DNA of 64,000 nt from Bacteroidales bacterium (GTDB taxonomy: Bacteria; Bacteroidota; Bacteroidia; Bacteroidales; Bacteroidaceae). Both the position numbers and the translations under genes were made by a program. The stretch is from contig SUXS01000009.1 of assembly GCA_015060865.1 (NCBI GenBank), positions 1-64,000 on the forward strand, written 5' to 3'. The notes under the pieces are model-generated. The model had not been told where the DNA came from. It did no database searches and saw only the letters and a list, made by a program, of their open reading frames with translations. Shown piece after piece: positions 54,325 to 62,749 of the stretch. Position 1 is the first letter of the stretch, and the number at the start of each line of letters is the position of its first letter.

Positions 54325-54440
54325 TGTCATTTTGAAACGAAGTTCGCCGCCCGTAGGGGCCAAAGGCAACGAAGTGAAAAATCTCGCAATGAACTTTGAA
54401 TAACACTCTGCGAGAGAATCTGCTAACGCTCAGCATGACA
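54325..54440. repeat. REP-like dispersed element bounded by TGTCAT/ATGACA
   Basis: The 116-bp element starts TGTCATTTTGA and ends TCAGCATGACA. It contains a 26-base block (54344-54369) that also occurs inverted at 27246-27271 with one mismatch. It has no coding capacity. The ends resemble the GTCATTCTGAGCG repeats common in Bacteroidetes. Confidence 0.6.
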
Positions 54441-54522
54441 TCACGAACAAACAATAAGAGGGCGGCTGGAGAGAATCCAGTCGCCTTCACTTTTTCAATG
54501 CGCAACAATTGGCCCAACAGCA

Positions 54523-54640
54523 TTAAGCCATAGCATCGCTTGACACGCGCTTGAGCGAGATGCCACTTGCAACGTCCTTCTTGAGCTTCGTCTCGGGACG
54601 GAAGAGAATCTTGTAGCTCTTGATCAAGTCAGATTCCTTA
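54523..54640 (-). pseudogene. C-terminal remnant of an HU-like DNA-binding protein gene
   Basis: The minus strand reads DLIKSYKILFRPETKLKKDV, then ASGISLKRVSSDAMA and a stop at 54523-54525. This closely matches the C-terminus of the intact HU-like protein at 16383-16796 (MIKGHRILFRPEVKLKRDV, then ANGIALKRVSSEAMA). Everything upstream is missing: the frame is lost about where the META gene ends (54641). It is a deletion remnant of a second HU-like gene. No smalltalk frame follows. Confidence 0.8.
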
Positions 54641-55051
54641 TCAACGCTTCGCGAGCGACACTACTGTAGTGCCGGCAGCATTGAGGAAATACAGGTTGTC
54701 ACCCTCGACCTTAAAATCAACAACCTGGCCGAGGGCAGGTAGCAAGGCATCCTCAACAGTCATGTCAACACACATCATGCGGGTGCTTCCCATAGCGGCA
54801 AATATGGGCATCTCGGGATTAACCTCGGCAGGCAGTGCACCTGTCAGTTGGTTGCAGCCTGTGCTACCATAAACCAACTGCTTGGCAATATCAAATCCCA
54901 TGAAGGCATCCACAGAGTCGGGAACTGCCATTTCACCTACAGAAACCACATTCCACTCGCCATTGAGTGCGTCAAAATTCTTCTTACCGGCACAACTAGC
55001 CATTACAACTACTGCCATCAAGGCTACAAACAGATTAAATGCTTTCTTCAT
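54641..55051 (-). CDS. META-domain lipoprotein (HslJ-like)
   Basis: The 136-aa protein has a lipoprotein signal (VVMASCAGKK) and a META domain: LNGEWNVVSVG, YGSTGCNQLTGAL, MGSTRMMCVDMTVEDALLPAL. Family members are heat- or stress-related outer-membrane or periplasmic proteins of uncertain function. Its last residues (SLAKR) lie exactly where the HU remnant begins, so the 3' end may have been reshaped by that deletion. Confidence 0.85.
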   Translation of the reverse strand: MKKAFNLFVALMAVVVMASCAGKKNFDALNGEWNVVSVGEMAVPDSVDAFMGFDIAKQLVYGSTGCNQLTGALPAEVNPEMPIFAAMGSTRMMCVDMTVEDALLPALGQVVDFKVEGDNLYFLNAAGTTVVSLAKR

Positions 55052-55116
55052 CTTGTCTTTTTTTAGATTAAGTAGTAGTCTATACTATCACTTAGGATTA
55101 ATACTTTAGTTCGGAA

Positions 55117-56397
55117 TTAATAAGCAAACAAAGGATAGCTCTTCATCTTCTCATTGACACGCGCACGAACACTTGCGATAACCTCTTCGTCTTCTACATT
55201 AGAGAGTACGGTTTCGATCATCTCTGCAATCTCCGCCATAAGATCTTCCTTAGCACCACGGGTAGTGATGGCAGGAGTTCCAAGACGAATACCTGAGGTT
55301 TGGAATGCTGATCGGCTGTCAAATGGTACCATATTCTTGTTTACCGTGATATCTGCTGATACCAGAGCCTTTTCGGCAACCTTTCCTGTCAGGTCGGGAT
55401 ATTTTTCACGAAGATCTACAAGCATACTGTGATTGTCCGTCCCCCCCGATACAATGGTAAATCCTCGGGCGATGAGTGCCTCGGCCAAAGCTTTGGCATT
55501 CTTTTGCACCTGTGTTTGGTATTCTTTATATTCGGGTTGCAGTGCCTCACCGAATGCTACGGCTTTAGCAGCAATGACGTGTTCTAGTGGGCCTCCTTGT
55601 ATTCCAGGGAATACGGCAGAGTCGAGTAGGGCAGACATCATCTTTATTTCTCCTTTCGGAGTAGTCTTTCCCCATGGGTTAGGGAAGTCCTTTCCCATCA
55701 TGATGACACCTCCACGAGGACCGCGCAGTGTCTTATGGGTTGTAGAGGTTACTATATGGGCATATTTTACGGGGTTGTCTAATAATCCTGCTGCAATGAG
55801 GCCTGCAGGGTGGGCCATGTCGATCATGAGTATTGCCCCCACTTTATCGGCTATTTCACGCATGCGTTTGTAGTCCCATTCGCGTGAGTAGGCAGATCCA
55901 CCACCTACGATGAGTTTGGGTTGTTCGCGCAGGGCTACCTCTTCCATTTGGTCGTAGTCTACCCGTCCCGTTTCCTTGTTGAGGTTATATTCGCAAGGTG
56001 TATATAGGATTCCGGAAGTGTTTACTAATGATCCGTGTGAGAGGTGTCCTCCATGTGCAAGGTTCAACCCCATAAATTTATCGCCAGGGTTGAGGCATGC
56101 AAGGAATACGGCGGCATTGGCCTGTGCGCCAGAGTGTGGTTGCACATTGGCCCATTCGGCTCCGAAGAGCTGTTTCAGACGGTCGATGGCCAGTTGTTCG
56201 CTTTTATCAACCACTTCACATCCACCATAATAACGACGTCCGGGATATCCTTCGGCATATTTGTTGGTCATGCACGAGCCCATTGCCTGCATCACTTGGT
56301 CGCTGACAAAATTCTCCGATGCGATGAGCTCGATACCTTTGAGTTGTCTCTGATGTTCTTCTTCAATCAAGTTGAATACTAAATCGTCTCTTTTCAT
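55117..56397 (-). CDS. glyA: Serine hydroxymethyltransferase
   Basis: The 426-aa PLP enzyme converts serine and tetrahydrofolate to glycine and 5,10-methylene-THF. It has the N-terminal [25 protein letters not shown], the PLP lysine in [14 protein letters not shown] and [13 protein letters not shown]. Length and motifs are complete. The promoter is TAAATTTG at 56455-56462 on the minus strand. Confidence 0.96.
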   Translation of the reverse strand: MKRDDLVFNLIEEEHQRQLKGIELIASENFVSDQVMQAMGSCMTNKYAEGYPGRRYYGGCEVVDKSEQLAIDRLKQLFGAEWANVQPHSGAQANAAVFLACLNPGDKFMGLNLAHGGHLSHGSLVNTSGILYTPCEYNLNKETGRVDYDQMEEVALREQPKLIVGGGSAYSREWDYKRMREIADKVGAILMIDMAHPAGLIAAGLLDNPVKYAHIVTSTTHKTLRGPRGGVIMMGKDFPNPWGKTTPKGEIKMMSALLDSAVFPGIQGGPLEHVIAAKAVAFGEALQPEYKEYQTQVQKNAKALAEALIARGFTIVSGGTDNHSMLVDLREKYPDLTGKVAEKALVSADITVNKNMVPFDSRSAFQTSGIRLGTPAITTRGAKEDLMAEIAEMIETVLSNVEDEEVIASVRARVNEKMKSYPLFAY

Positions 56398-56454
56398 TCT
56401 TTTTTGATGTTTTTAATATTTTCGATTTTTGTTCTCTTTTTCCTGTTTAAGTTG

Positions 56455-56462
56455 CAAATTTA
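56455..56462 (-). promoter_or_regulatory. glyA promoter
   Basis: TAAATTTG on the minus strand fits the -7 box about 57 bases before the glyA start codon. Confidence 0.5.
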
Positions 56463-56900
56463 CATAAAAATGGTGACACTATGAGCATTCTGTCGTGTAA
56501 TAGTTGTAAAAAATATGAAACTTGTTCATTGTTGTTCTGTTAGTAGTCTCCATGCTTCCATATATTTTATTTTGTGTCTGAAAAGAGTGAAGAAAAGTTT
56601 TATTGATACGTTAATATTTCTTATCTTTGCAATAGTTTCAATGGTATACACTTTGTCTGAGGTTTTTGAAAAAAAGTATAATATCAGATGTTTGGGAGTG
56701 TAATATGCTGATGACTTGTGTGTTACATTTGTCTTCAGGAACTAGTGATATGTCTTTGTCTCTGTGACCTTTGGGGCACCTTAGTCATAATCATTAGTGA
56801 TTATTATGTCGGATAATTATAATTTTAGGTTGCCATTTCCAGTTTCAATAAACATATACTCCGATAGTTAATTTTAGGCTAACCAACCTGTCATATCATT
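56463..56900. other. Divergent region between glyA and the rfb operon
   Basis: A plus-strand TATCTTTG box lies at 56632-56639 and is followed at once by a 20-codon frame (ATG 56641-56643, beginning MVYTLSEVFEKKYNIR) that could be a leader peptide. An ATAATCA/TGATTAT hairpin lies near 56787-56804, and TAATTTTAGG occurs twice near 56819-56878. The long leader (about 250 nt) before rfbC suggests transcript-level control, but no UpxY-like gene is present. Confidence 0.4.
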
Positions 56901-57470
56901 ATGGAAGTTATTAAAACGTCCCTCGATGGCGTTGTGATTATCGAGCCCCGCATCTTTAAGGATGCTCGCGGCTATTTCTTTGAATCTTTTTCTCAGCGTG
57001 AGTTCGATGAGAAGGTGCGTCCTGTCCGATTTGTGCAGGACAATGAGAGTATGTCCACTTATGGTGTTATGCGCGGTCTTCATTACCAGCGTATGCCCTA
57101 TACACAGAGTAAATTGGTTCGCTGTGTAAAGGGAGCCGTGCTTGATGTGGCTGTAGATATCCGTAAAGGTTCTCCTACGTTTGGTCAGCATGTTGCTGTA
57201 GAGCTTACCGAGGATAACCATCGGCAAATCTTTGTGCCCCGTGGCTTTGCTCATGGCTTCGCTGTGCTCAGTGATGTAGCCGTGTTTCAATATAAGTGCG
57301 ACAATTTTTATCATCCGGAGGCTGATGCCGGCATCCAGCTCGTTGACGAATCTTTGGGTATTGATTGGCGTATTCCTGTAGAGGAGGCTATTCTCAGCGA
57401 AAAGGACCTATGCCATGCGAAACTTCATGAAGCTACCCTTGATTTTGATATCAACGATGTGCTTTATTGA
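56901..57470 (+). CDS. rfbC: dTDP-4-dehydrorhamnose 3,5-epimerase
   Basis: The 189-aa cupin enzyme epimerises dTDP-4-keto-6-deoxyglucose at C3 and C5. It has FFESFSQREFDEKV, VQDNESMSTYGVMRGLHYQ (catalytic His), VRCVKGAVLDVAVDIRKGSPTFG and FVPRGFAHGFAVLSD. It is the first gene of the polysaccharide operon in this window. rfbA, usually placed before it, is absent here. Confidence 0.95.
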   Translation: MEVIKTSLDGVVIIEPRIFKDARGYFFESFSQREFDEKVRPVRFVQDNESMSTYGVMRGLHYQRMPYTQSKLVRCVKGAVLDVAVDIRKGSPTFGQHVAVELTEDNHRQIFVPRGFAHGFAVLSDVAVFQYKCDNFYHPEADAGIQLVDESLGIDWRIPVEEAILSEKDLCHAKLHEATLDFDINDVLY

Positions 57471-57513
57471 TGGGTATCTGTAGTTCTAACTATCCATTCT
57501 CCATTTTTCAATT

Positions 57514-58482
57514 ATGAATATATTGGTTACTGGTGCCAATGGTCAGCTTGGCAATGAGATGCGCATTGTTGCAAAAGATAGTGCAGACAAATACTTCTTC
57601 TCCGATGTCAATCAGGTAGAAGGGGTTGAAACCATTTATCTTGATATCACCGATTTGGATGCTGTGCGCAAGATGGTTGCCGACCATGATATCAATATTA
57701 TTGTCAACTGTGCAGCCTATACCAATGTCGATGCTGCTGAGACTAACGAGCTATTGGCCGAAAAGCTCAATGCTGTGGCTCCTGAGAATTTGGCCAAGGC
57801 TATCAAGGAAGTGAATGGTCTGCTCATACAGATCTCCACCGACTATGTCTTTGGTAAAGAACCCTATAACGTACCTTGCAAAGAAGACCAGCAAGGCACA
57901 CCTACAGGAGTATATGGTCTGACTAAGCTCCATGGCGAGCTGCGTATTGCCGCTACAGGGTGCAATCATGTCATCATTCGCACGGCATGGCTATACAGTG
58001 AGTTCGGTAGGAACTTCTGCAAGACGATGCTTCAGCTTACAGCCACCAAGCCGCAGCTCAAGGTCGTGTTCGATCAAGTAGGTACCCCCACCTACGCCCT
58101 TGACCTCGCCAAGGCCATTGCTGTCATCGTTGAAGACTACAAAAGTGAAGTTCGCTCATCACTCGCAGCTCACCGCTCGCAGCTCACCGCTCATGGCTAT
58201 TCGAAGAGTGGCATTTACCATTTTTCCAACGAGGGCGTCTGCTCATGGTACGATTTCACCAAGATGATTCAGCAGATAGCGGTAGCACTCCATGTACAAG
58301 GCTCATCGCTCATGGCCCAGTGCGATGTGCAGCCCTGTCATAGCAACGAATTCCCAAGTCCAGTAACACGGCCCTCATACTCTGTGCTCGACAAGACCAA
58401 GATTAAGGAAGTCTTTGGCGTGCAAGTGCCCTATTGGACCGATTCCCTCAAGCAATGCATTGCTAATTTGAGGGGCTGTTAA
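57514..58482 (+). CDS. rfbD: dTDP-4-dehydrorhamnose reductase with in-frame repeat insertions
   Basis: The 322-aa SDR protein makes dTDP-L-rhamnose. It has the NAD(P) loop TGANGQLGNE, the YGLTKLHGE catalytic YxxxK and YHFSNEGVCSWYDF. It is about 30 residues longer than usual. The extra residues (SEVRSSLAAHRSQLTAHGYS, about 210-230) are encoded by a seven-unit heptamer array at 58153-58201, and a second short repeat patch (HVQGSSLMAQ) lies at 58300-58320. Both fall between core elements of the C-terminal domain, so the enzyme may still work. Confidence 0.93.
   Translation: MNILVTGANGQLGNEMRIVAKDSADKYFFSDVNQVEGVETIYLDITDLDAVRKMVADHDINIIVNCAAYTNVDAAETNELLAEKLNAVAPENLAKAIKEVNGLLIQISTDYVFGKEPYNVPCKEDQQGTPTGVYGLTKLHGELRIAATGCNHVIIRTAWLYSEFGRNFCKTMLQLTATKPQLKVVFDQVGTPTYALDLAKAIAVIVEDYKSEVRSSLAAHRSQLTAHGYSKSGIYHFSNEGVCSWYDFTKMIQQIAVALHVQGSSLMAQCDVQPCHSNEFPSPVTRPSYSVLDKTKIKEVFGVQVPYWTDSLKQCIANLRGC
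58153..58201 (+). repeat. Heptamer array inside rfbD
   Basis: Seven 7-base units of the CGCTCAT, CACTCGC, AGCTCAC type, translated in frame. The word is the reverse complement of GTGAGCG in the array at 16251-16334. Confidence 0.85.
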
Positions 58483-58490
58483 TTTTTAAC

Positions 58491-58518
58491 TTTCAATTTT
58501 CAATTTTCAATTTTCAAT
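58491..58518. repeat. Heptamer array, word TTTCAAT
   Basis: Four perfect copies lie between rfbD and rfbB, ending eight bases before the rfbB start codon. Confidence 0.85.
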
Positions 58519-58526
58519 TAAAAATT

Positions 58527-59738
58527 ATGCGTAGCATTATCATCACTGGCGGTGCCGGCTTTATCGGTAGCCATGTCGTACGACTTTTCGTCAACAAATA
58601 CCCCGAGTATAAAATCATCAATGTAGACAAGCTCACCTATGCCGGTAACTTGGCTAATTTGAAAGACATCGAGGACAGGCCCAACTACCGGTTTGTCCGT
58701 ATGGACATTTGTGATTTCGATGCCTTCTATCAGTTGATGCAGGATGAGCAGGTCGATGGCATCATCCACCTTGCGGCCGAGAGCCATGTAGACCGCAGCA
58801 TCAAGGACCCCTTCACCTTTGCCCGCACCAATGTGATGGGTACCTTGTCGCTCCTTCAGGCAGCCAAGCTCTATTGGGAGAGCCAGCCCACTCCCTACAA
58901 GATGGAAAAGGCTGTTGACGGTTGTCCGTTGTCTGTTGACTGTAGATTCTACCACATCTCCACTGACGAGGTATATGGCGCTTTGGAGCTCAGCCATCCC
59001 GAGGGTATCCCAGCACCTTTCCACACCAAGGCCAGTGCTCACCGCTCATCGCTCGATGCTCAAGGCTCCATTGCCTATGGTGAAGACTTCTTCTACGAGA
59101 CCACCAAGTACAATCCCCACAGTCCCTATAGTGCCAGTAAGGCGTCGAGTGACCATTTCGTGCGTGCCTACCACGACACCTACGGCATGCCCACGATCGT
59201 CACCAACTGTTCCAACAACTACGGTCCCTATCAGTTCCCCGAGAAGTTGATCCCCCTGTTCATCAACAATATCCGTCAGGGCAAGCCGTTGCCTGTGTAT
59301 GGCAAGGGCGAGAACGTGCGCGACTGGCTCTATGTAGAGGACCACGCCCGTGCCATCGACCTCATCTTCCACGAGGGCAAGATCAATGAGACCTACAATA
59401 TTGGTGGCTTCAACGAGTGGAAGAATATCGACATTATCCATGTCATCATCAAGACCGTGGATCGTTTGTTGGGCAATCCCGAGGGGCAGAGCGAACGTCT
59501 CATCACCTACGTCACCGACCGTGCCGGCCACGACCTCCGCTATGCCATCGACAGCACCAAGCTGCAGCGTGAACTCGGCTGGGAACCCTCATTGCAGTTC
59601 GAGGAAGGCATCGAGAAGACCGTCCGCTGGTACCTCGACCATCAAGACTGGATGGACAATATCACCAGTGGTGACTACGAGAAGTACTACGAGGAGATGT
59701 ATAGTTCTAAAGGTTATAGGTTAAAGGTTGTAGGTTAA
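58527..59738 (+). CDS. rfbB: dTDP-glucose 4,6-dehydratase with in-frame repeat insertions
   Basis: The 403-aa SDR enzyme makes dTDP-4-keto-6-deoxyglucose, the branch point for rhamnose and deoxysugars. It has TGGAGFIGSHV (NAD loop), the catalytic STDEVYG, and YSASKASSD (YxxxK). It is longer than typical RfbB. Residues of about 128-142 (KAVDGCPLSVDCR) and about 170-182 (SAHRSSLDAQGS) are encoded by heptamer arrays at 58912-58946 and 59035-59069. The last nine residues (KGYRLKVVG) come from a third array that runs on past the stop. The insertions are next to active-site elements but keep the frame. Confidence 0.94.
   Translation: MRSIIITGGAGFIGSHVVRLFVNKYPEYKIINVDKLTYAGNLANLKDIEDRPNYRFVRMDICDFDAFYQLMQDEQVDGIIHLAAESHVDRSIKDPFTFARTNVMGTLSLLQAAKLYWESQPTPYKMEKAVDGCPLSVDCRFYHISTDEVYGALELSHPEGIPAPFHTKASAHRSSLDAQGSIAYGEDFFYETTKYNPHSPYSASKASSDHFVRAYHDTYGMPTIVTNCSNNYGPYQFPEKLIPLFINNIRQGKPLPVYGKGENVRDWLYVEDHARAIDLIFHEGKINETYNIGGFNEWKNIDIIHVIIKTVDRLLGNPEGQSERLITYVTDRAGHDLRYAIDSTKLQRELGWEPSLQFEEGIEKTVRWYLDHQDWMDNITSGDYEKYYEEMYSSKGYRLKVVG
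58912..58946 (+). repeat. Heptamer array inside rfbB, CTGTTGA words
   Basis: Five units (CTGTTGA, CGGTTGT, CCGTTGT, CTGTTGA, CTGTAGA). These are the reverse complement of the GTCAACA-type array at 13061-13095. Confidence 0.85.
59035..59069 (+). repeat. Heptamer array inside rfbB, GCTCA words
   Basis: Five units (GTGCTCA, CCGCTCA, TCGCTCG, ATGCTCA, AGGCTCC), the same word class as in rfbD and at 16251-16334. Confidence 0.85.
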
Positions 59739-59762
59739 GGGTTATAGGTTATAGGTTTAACC
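59712..59762. repeat. Heptamer array, word GGTTATA, spanning the rfbB stop
   Basis: Seven units (GGTTATA, GGTTAAA, GGTTGTA, GGTTAAG, GGTTATA, GGTTATA, GGTTTAA) run from the last rfbB codons into the hairpin array. Confidence 0.85.
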
Positions 59763-59888
59763 GAAGCAAAGCTTCTTTAACCGCACGCACCGCGTGCTTT
59801 AACCAGCGGCCAAGCCGCGATTAACCGCAACCTCCAGTTGCTTTAACCGTGCCAAAGGCACTTTAACCTGCAGCTTTGCTGCCCAACC
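59756..59888. repeat. Array of six different mini-hairpins separated by TTTAACC
   Basis: The constant heptamer occurs at 59756, 59776, 59798, 59820 (ATTAACC), 59842 and 59862, with a degenerate CCCAACC at 59882; spacing is 20-22 bases. Between them stand six hairpins: GAAGC-aaa-GCTTC, GCACGC-acc-GCGTGC, GCGGC-caa-GCCGC, GCAAC-ctcca-GTTGC, GTGCC-aaa-GGCAC and GCAGC-ttt-GCTGC. Each stem is perfect and each has a different sequence. The array fills the gap between rfbB and the flippase gene. Confidence 0.9.
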
Positions 59889-59901
59889 CTAAATAGAATT
59901 C

Positions 59902-61338
59902 ATGTCCGACTCCTTAAAGAGCAAAACCGTCAAGGGCGTCATGTGGAGCAGTATCGACCGCTTCACCACGCAAGGTATCAGCTTTGTGTTCAGCATGCTG
60001 ATAGCTCGCATGTTGCTTCCCTCCGATTATGGAGTGATAGGCATGCTCGCTATCTTCATGTCCGTGTCGCAATGCTTTATCGATAGTGGCTTTGGAACAG
60101 CCCTTGTGCGTAAGAACGACCGTACTGAGGAGGATTTCTGCACAGTCTTCTACTTCAATATTGCCGTTGCTTGCATCTGCTATGCCCTGCTCTTTTTAGC
60201 TTCTCCCTATATTGCAAGGTTTTATAATCTTCCCTTGCTCGAGAGTGTCACCAAGGTGTGGGGCTTGAACCTCATTATCTCCTCGTTCGCTGGTATACAG
60301 AATGCACAACTTACCATTGCTATCGACTTTAAGTCACGAGCCAAGATATCCGTTATCACTACATTGTTTACGGGGGGCATTGGTCTGTGGCTCGCCTATC
60401 GTGGTTATGGTGTGTGGGCGTTGGTGTTTCAGACCCTATCATCCAATATTTTACGCACCATTTTACTGTGGGCTATCGTTCGTTGGATGCCTAAGTTAAT
60501 TTTCTCTTGGCAATCCTTCAAGGAACTCTTCTCCTTTGGCTCCAAGTTGTTGGCTTCCAGTTTGCTTGATACCGTTTATAATAACATTTATCCCATTGTT
60601 ATTGGTAAATTTTTCTCTGCCAGTTCGTTGGGTGTATACTCTCGTGCAGATAGTTTAGCTCGGTTTCCCTCATCCAACATCACGGGAGTGTTGCAGTCGG
60701 TCACCTTTCCTGTTCTCAGCACCATCCAGGACGACGAGACACGTTTGAGCAATGCCTATCGTCGTTTCTTGCGTATCTCAGCTTTTGTCATCTTTCCTTT
60801 GATGGTAGGCCTTTCTGCCGTTGCCGACCCCTTTATCCGTTTGGTGTTGACCGACAAGTGGGAGGGTGCCATTTATTTGTTACAGATACTTTGTTTTGCT
60901 TTGATGTGGTATCCCATTCATGCCATTAACCTAAACCTGCTACAGGTAAAGGGCCGTTCTGACTATTTCCTTAGGCTCGAGGTGATAAAGAAGATCTTGG
61001 GTGTTGCCATACTCTGTGTGACCATTCCTCTGGGACTTGTTGCCATGTGTTACGGCCATGTCATCTTCTATGTCGTTTGTTTAGGTATCAACACCTACTA
61101 CACCAAGAAGATAATAGACTATGGCTTCCTCGACCAGATGAAAGACCTCTTGCACATTCTTGTTCACTCTCTTGTGATGTATGGCATCGTGTTGGCTATT
61201 GTGTACGTTATGCCTACACTCTGGTCACAACTTCTCGTAGGCACCCTTGCAGGGATGGCCTATTATATCATCGGTGCTTACTTAATGAAATTTGACGAGA
61301 TGAATGAACTAATTTTATTACTCAAACATAGGAAATAG
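59902..61338 (+). CDS. Wzx/TuaB-type polysaccharide flippase
   Basis: The 478-aa protein has about 12-14 membrane segments and the MOP-superfamily start GVMWSSIDRFTTQGISFVFS followed by LIARMLLPSDYGVIGM, characteristic of the Wzx-C/TuaB group. It should move lipid-linked repeat units across the inner membrane for O-antigen or capsule assembly. Codon use is more AT-rich than in rfbB just upstream, as is common for serotype-specific genes. The hairpin array ends 13 bases before its start. Confidence 0.9.
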   Translation: MSDSLKSKTVKGVMWSSIDRFTTQGISFVFSMLIARMLLPSDYGVIGMLAIFMSVSQCFIDSGFGTALVRKNDRTEEDFCTVFYFNIAVACICYALLFLASPYIARFYNLPLLESVTKVWGLNLIISSFAGIQNAQLTIAIDFKSRAKISVITTLFTGGIGLWLAYRGYGVWALVFQTLSSNILRTILLWAIVRWMPKLIFSWQSFKELFSFGSKLLASSLLDTVYNNIYPIVIGKFFSASSLGVYSRADSLARFPSSNITGVLQSVTFPVLSTIQDDETRLSNAYRRFLRISAFVIFPLMVGLSAVADPFIRLVLTDKWEGAIYLLQILCFALMWYPIHAINLNLLQVKGRSDYFLRLEVIKKILGVAILCVTIPLGLVAMCYGHVIFYVVCLGINTYYTKKIIDYGFLDQMKDLLHILVHSLVMYGIVLAIVYVMPTLWSQLLVGTLAGMAYYIIGAYLMKFDEMNELILLLKHRK

Positions 61339-61371
61339 TGTGTTATTGAATAATTAACGAATCTTTGTAAT

Positions 61372-62748
61372 ATGATAATAAAATCCCTACTAACAACTGA
61401 AAATGTATTCAATTCAACGGAAGAGTTAAAGTCTTGGATTGAACAGCGCAATCGCGAGGTTGAGGTAAAGATTGAGCAGATTCCTTTCAATCAGATGAAG
61501 ATGTGGCACTCCGAACCTGATGGTTCCATCTGTCACGATTCTGGTCGTTTCTTTTCTATTGTAGGAATCGATGTTAAAACTGATTATGGGACCAATCAGC
61601 ATTGGCGTCAACCCATTATCTGTCAACCCGAGGTGGGGTATCTTGGTATTTTAACCAAAGAATTTGATGGTGTTCTCTATTTTTTGATGCAGGCCAAGAT
61701 AGAACCCGGTAATGTCAACTGTGTACAGATATCTCCCACGCTTCAGGCCACAAAGAGTAACTATTCACGCATTCACCAAGGTAAATCTCCCAATTATTTG
61801 GAATATTTCGTGAATGCGAAGCCCGAGAATATCATTCTCGATCAGCTACAGTCCGAACAGGGTGCACGTTTTCTGCGTAAGCGTAATCGTAATATTATTA
61901 TTAAGGTTGACGAGGATATTGAGGTACTTGAAGATTATCGCTGGATGACCCTAGGACAAATCAAGGAACTCATGCACTATGATAACTTGGTTAATATGGA
62001 TACGCGCACCGTTCTTTCAGGGCTAAAGTTATCCAATTTTGTTTCTCCGCTTAATGACCTCAAGGAGATGTCCGAACTTGGTCGAGGTTGGTTGCTATCA
62101 TCTACGACCAATCATGTGCATATAGCTACCGATGTTCATCTTTCGTGGTTGACTCAGCTAAAATCCAAATATGACCTCCAGGTCTCTCCTTGTCCAATCA
62201 ACGATATGCCCGGCTGGGAAAGGAATGAGATGGAACTTGTTCGCCCCGATAGTAAGTACTTTAAGGTCATTGCCGTGAATGTAACCATCAGTAATCGAGA
62301 GGTGGCTTCGTGGTGTCAGCCATTGGTTCAGCCTATGCAAGATGGATTATGCGCTTTTATTGTTAAAAAGATTGAAGGTGTTTACCATTTCCTTGTACAA
62401 GCAAAATTGGAATGTGGTAATTTGGATGTCTTGGAGTTGGCCCCTACCGTACAATGCTTGACGGGTAATGTCCCCGAGGACCCTAAGTCTCGTCCTGCTT
62501 TCTATGATTATGTAGTTAATGCTCCCAAAGAACGCATTTTACTTGATGCTTTACAGTCTGAAGAAGGAGGGCGTTTCTATCATGAGCAGAATCGTAATCT
62601 TTTGGTTGAGGCCGATGAAGATTTTCCAATAGAACTACCTGAACGTTATACATGGATGACGTTAGGCCAGATCTATGAGTTCCTGCGTTTCAATAATTAT
62701 CTCAATATCCAAGCGCGCAGTATTATCTCCGCATTAAGTTATAAGTAG
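61372..62748 (+). CDS. NDP-hexose 2,3-dehydratase
   Basis: The 458-aa protein consists of two homologous halves. Each has a conserved block: W-rich xxRQP/CQP with LGILTKEFDGVLYFLMQAK in the first and LCAFIVKKIEGVYHFLVQAK in the second, and each half ends with MTLGQI. This is the pattern of the TylX3/EvaA family, which removes the C2 hydroxyl of dTDP-4-keto-6-deoxyglucose to start 2,6-dideoxysugar synthesis. With RfbB upstream and a Gfo/Idh/MocA reductase two bases downstream, it points to a dTDP-2,6-dideoxy sugar. Confidence 0.9.
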   Translation: MIIKSLLTTENVFNSTEELKSWIEQRNREVEVKIEQIPFNQMKMWHSEPDGSICHDSGRFFSIVGIDVKTDYGTNQHWRQPIICQPEVGYLGILTKEFDGVLYFLMQAKIEPGNVNCVQISPTLQATKSNYSRIHQGKSPNYLEYFVNAKPENIILDQLQSEQGARFLRKRNRNIIIKVDEDIEVLEDYRWMTLGQIKELMHYDNLVNMDTRTVLSGLKLSNFVSPLNDLKEMSELGRGWLLSSTTNHVHIATDVHLSWLTQLKSKYDLQVSPCPINDMPGWERNEMELVRPDSKYFKVIAVNVTISNREVASWCQPLVQPMQDGLCAFIVKKIEGVYHFLVQAKLECGNLDVLELAPTVQCLTGNVPEDPKSRPAFYDYVVNAPKERILLDALQSEEGGRFYHEQNRNLLVEADEDFPIELPERYTWMTLGQIYEFLRFNNYLNIQARSIISALSYK

Positions 62749-62749
62749 T

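Noticed and set aside
56515-56703. 62-aa frame upstream of the rfb operon
   Set aside because: It begins before the likely TATCTTTG promoter; only the final 20 codons would be transcribed from it, which are mentioned as a possible leader.
59712-59888. CRISPR array
   Set aside because: The constant unit is only 7 bases, the variable parts are palindromic and 13-15 bases long, and no cas gene is present.
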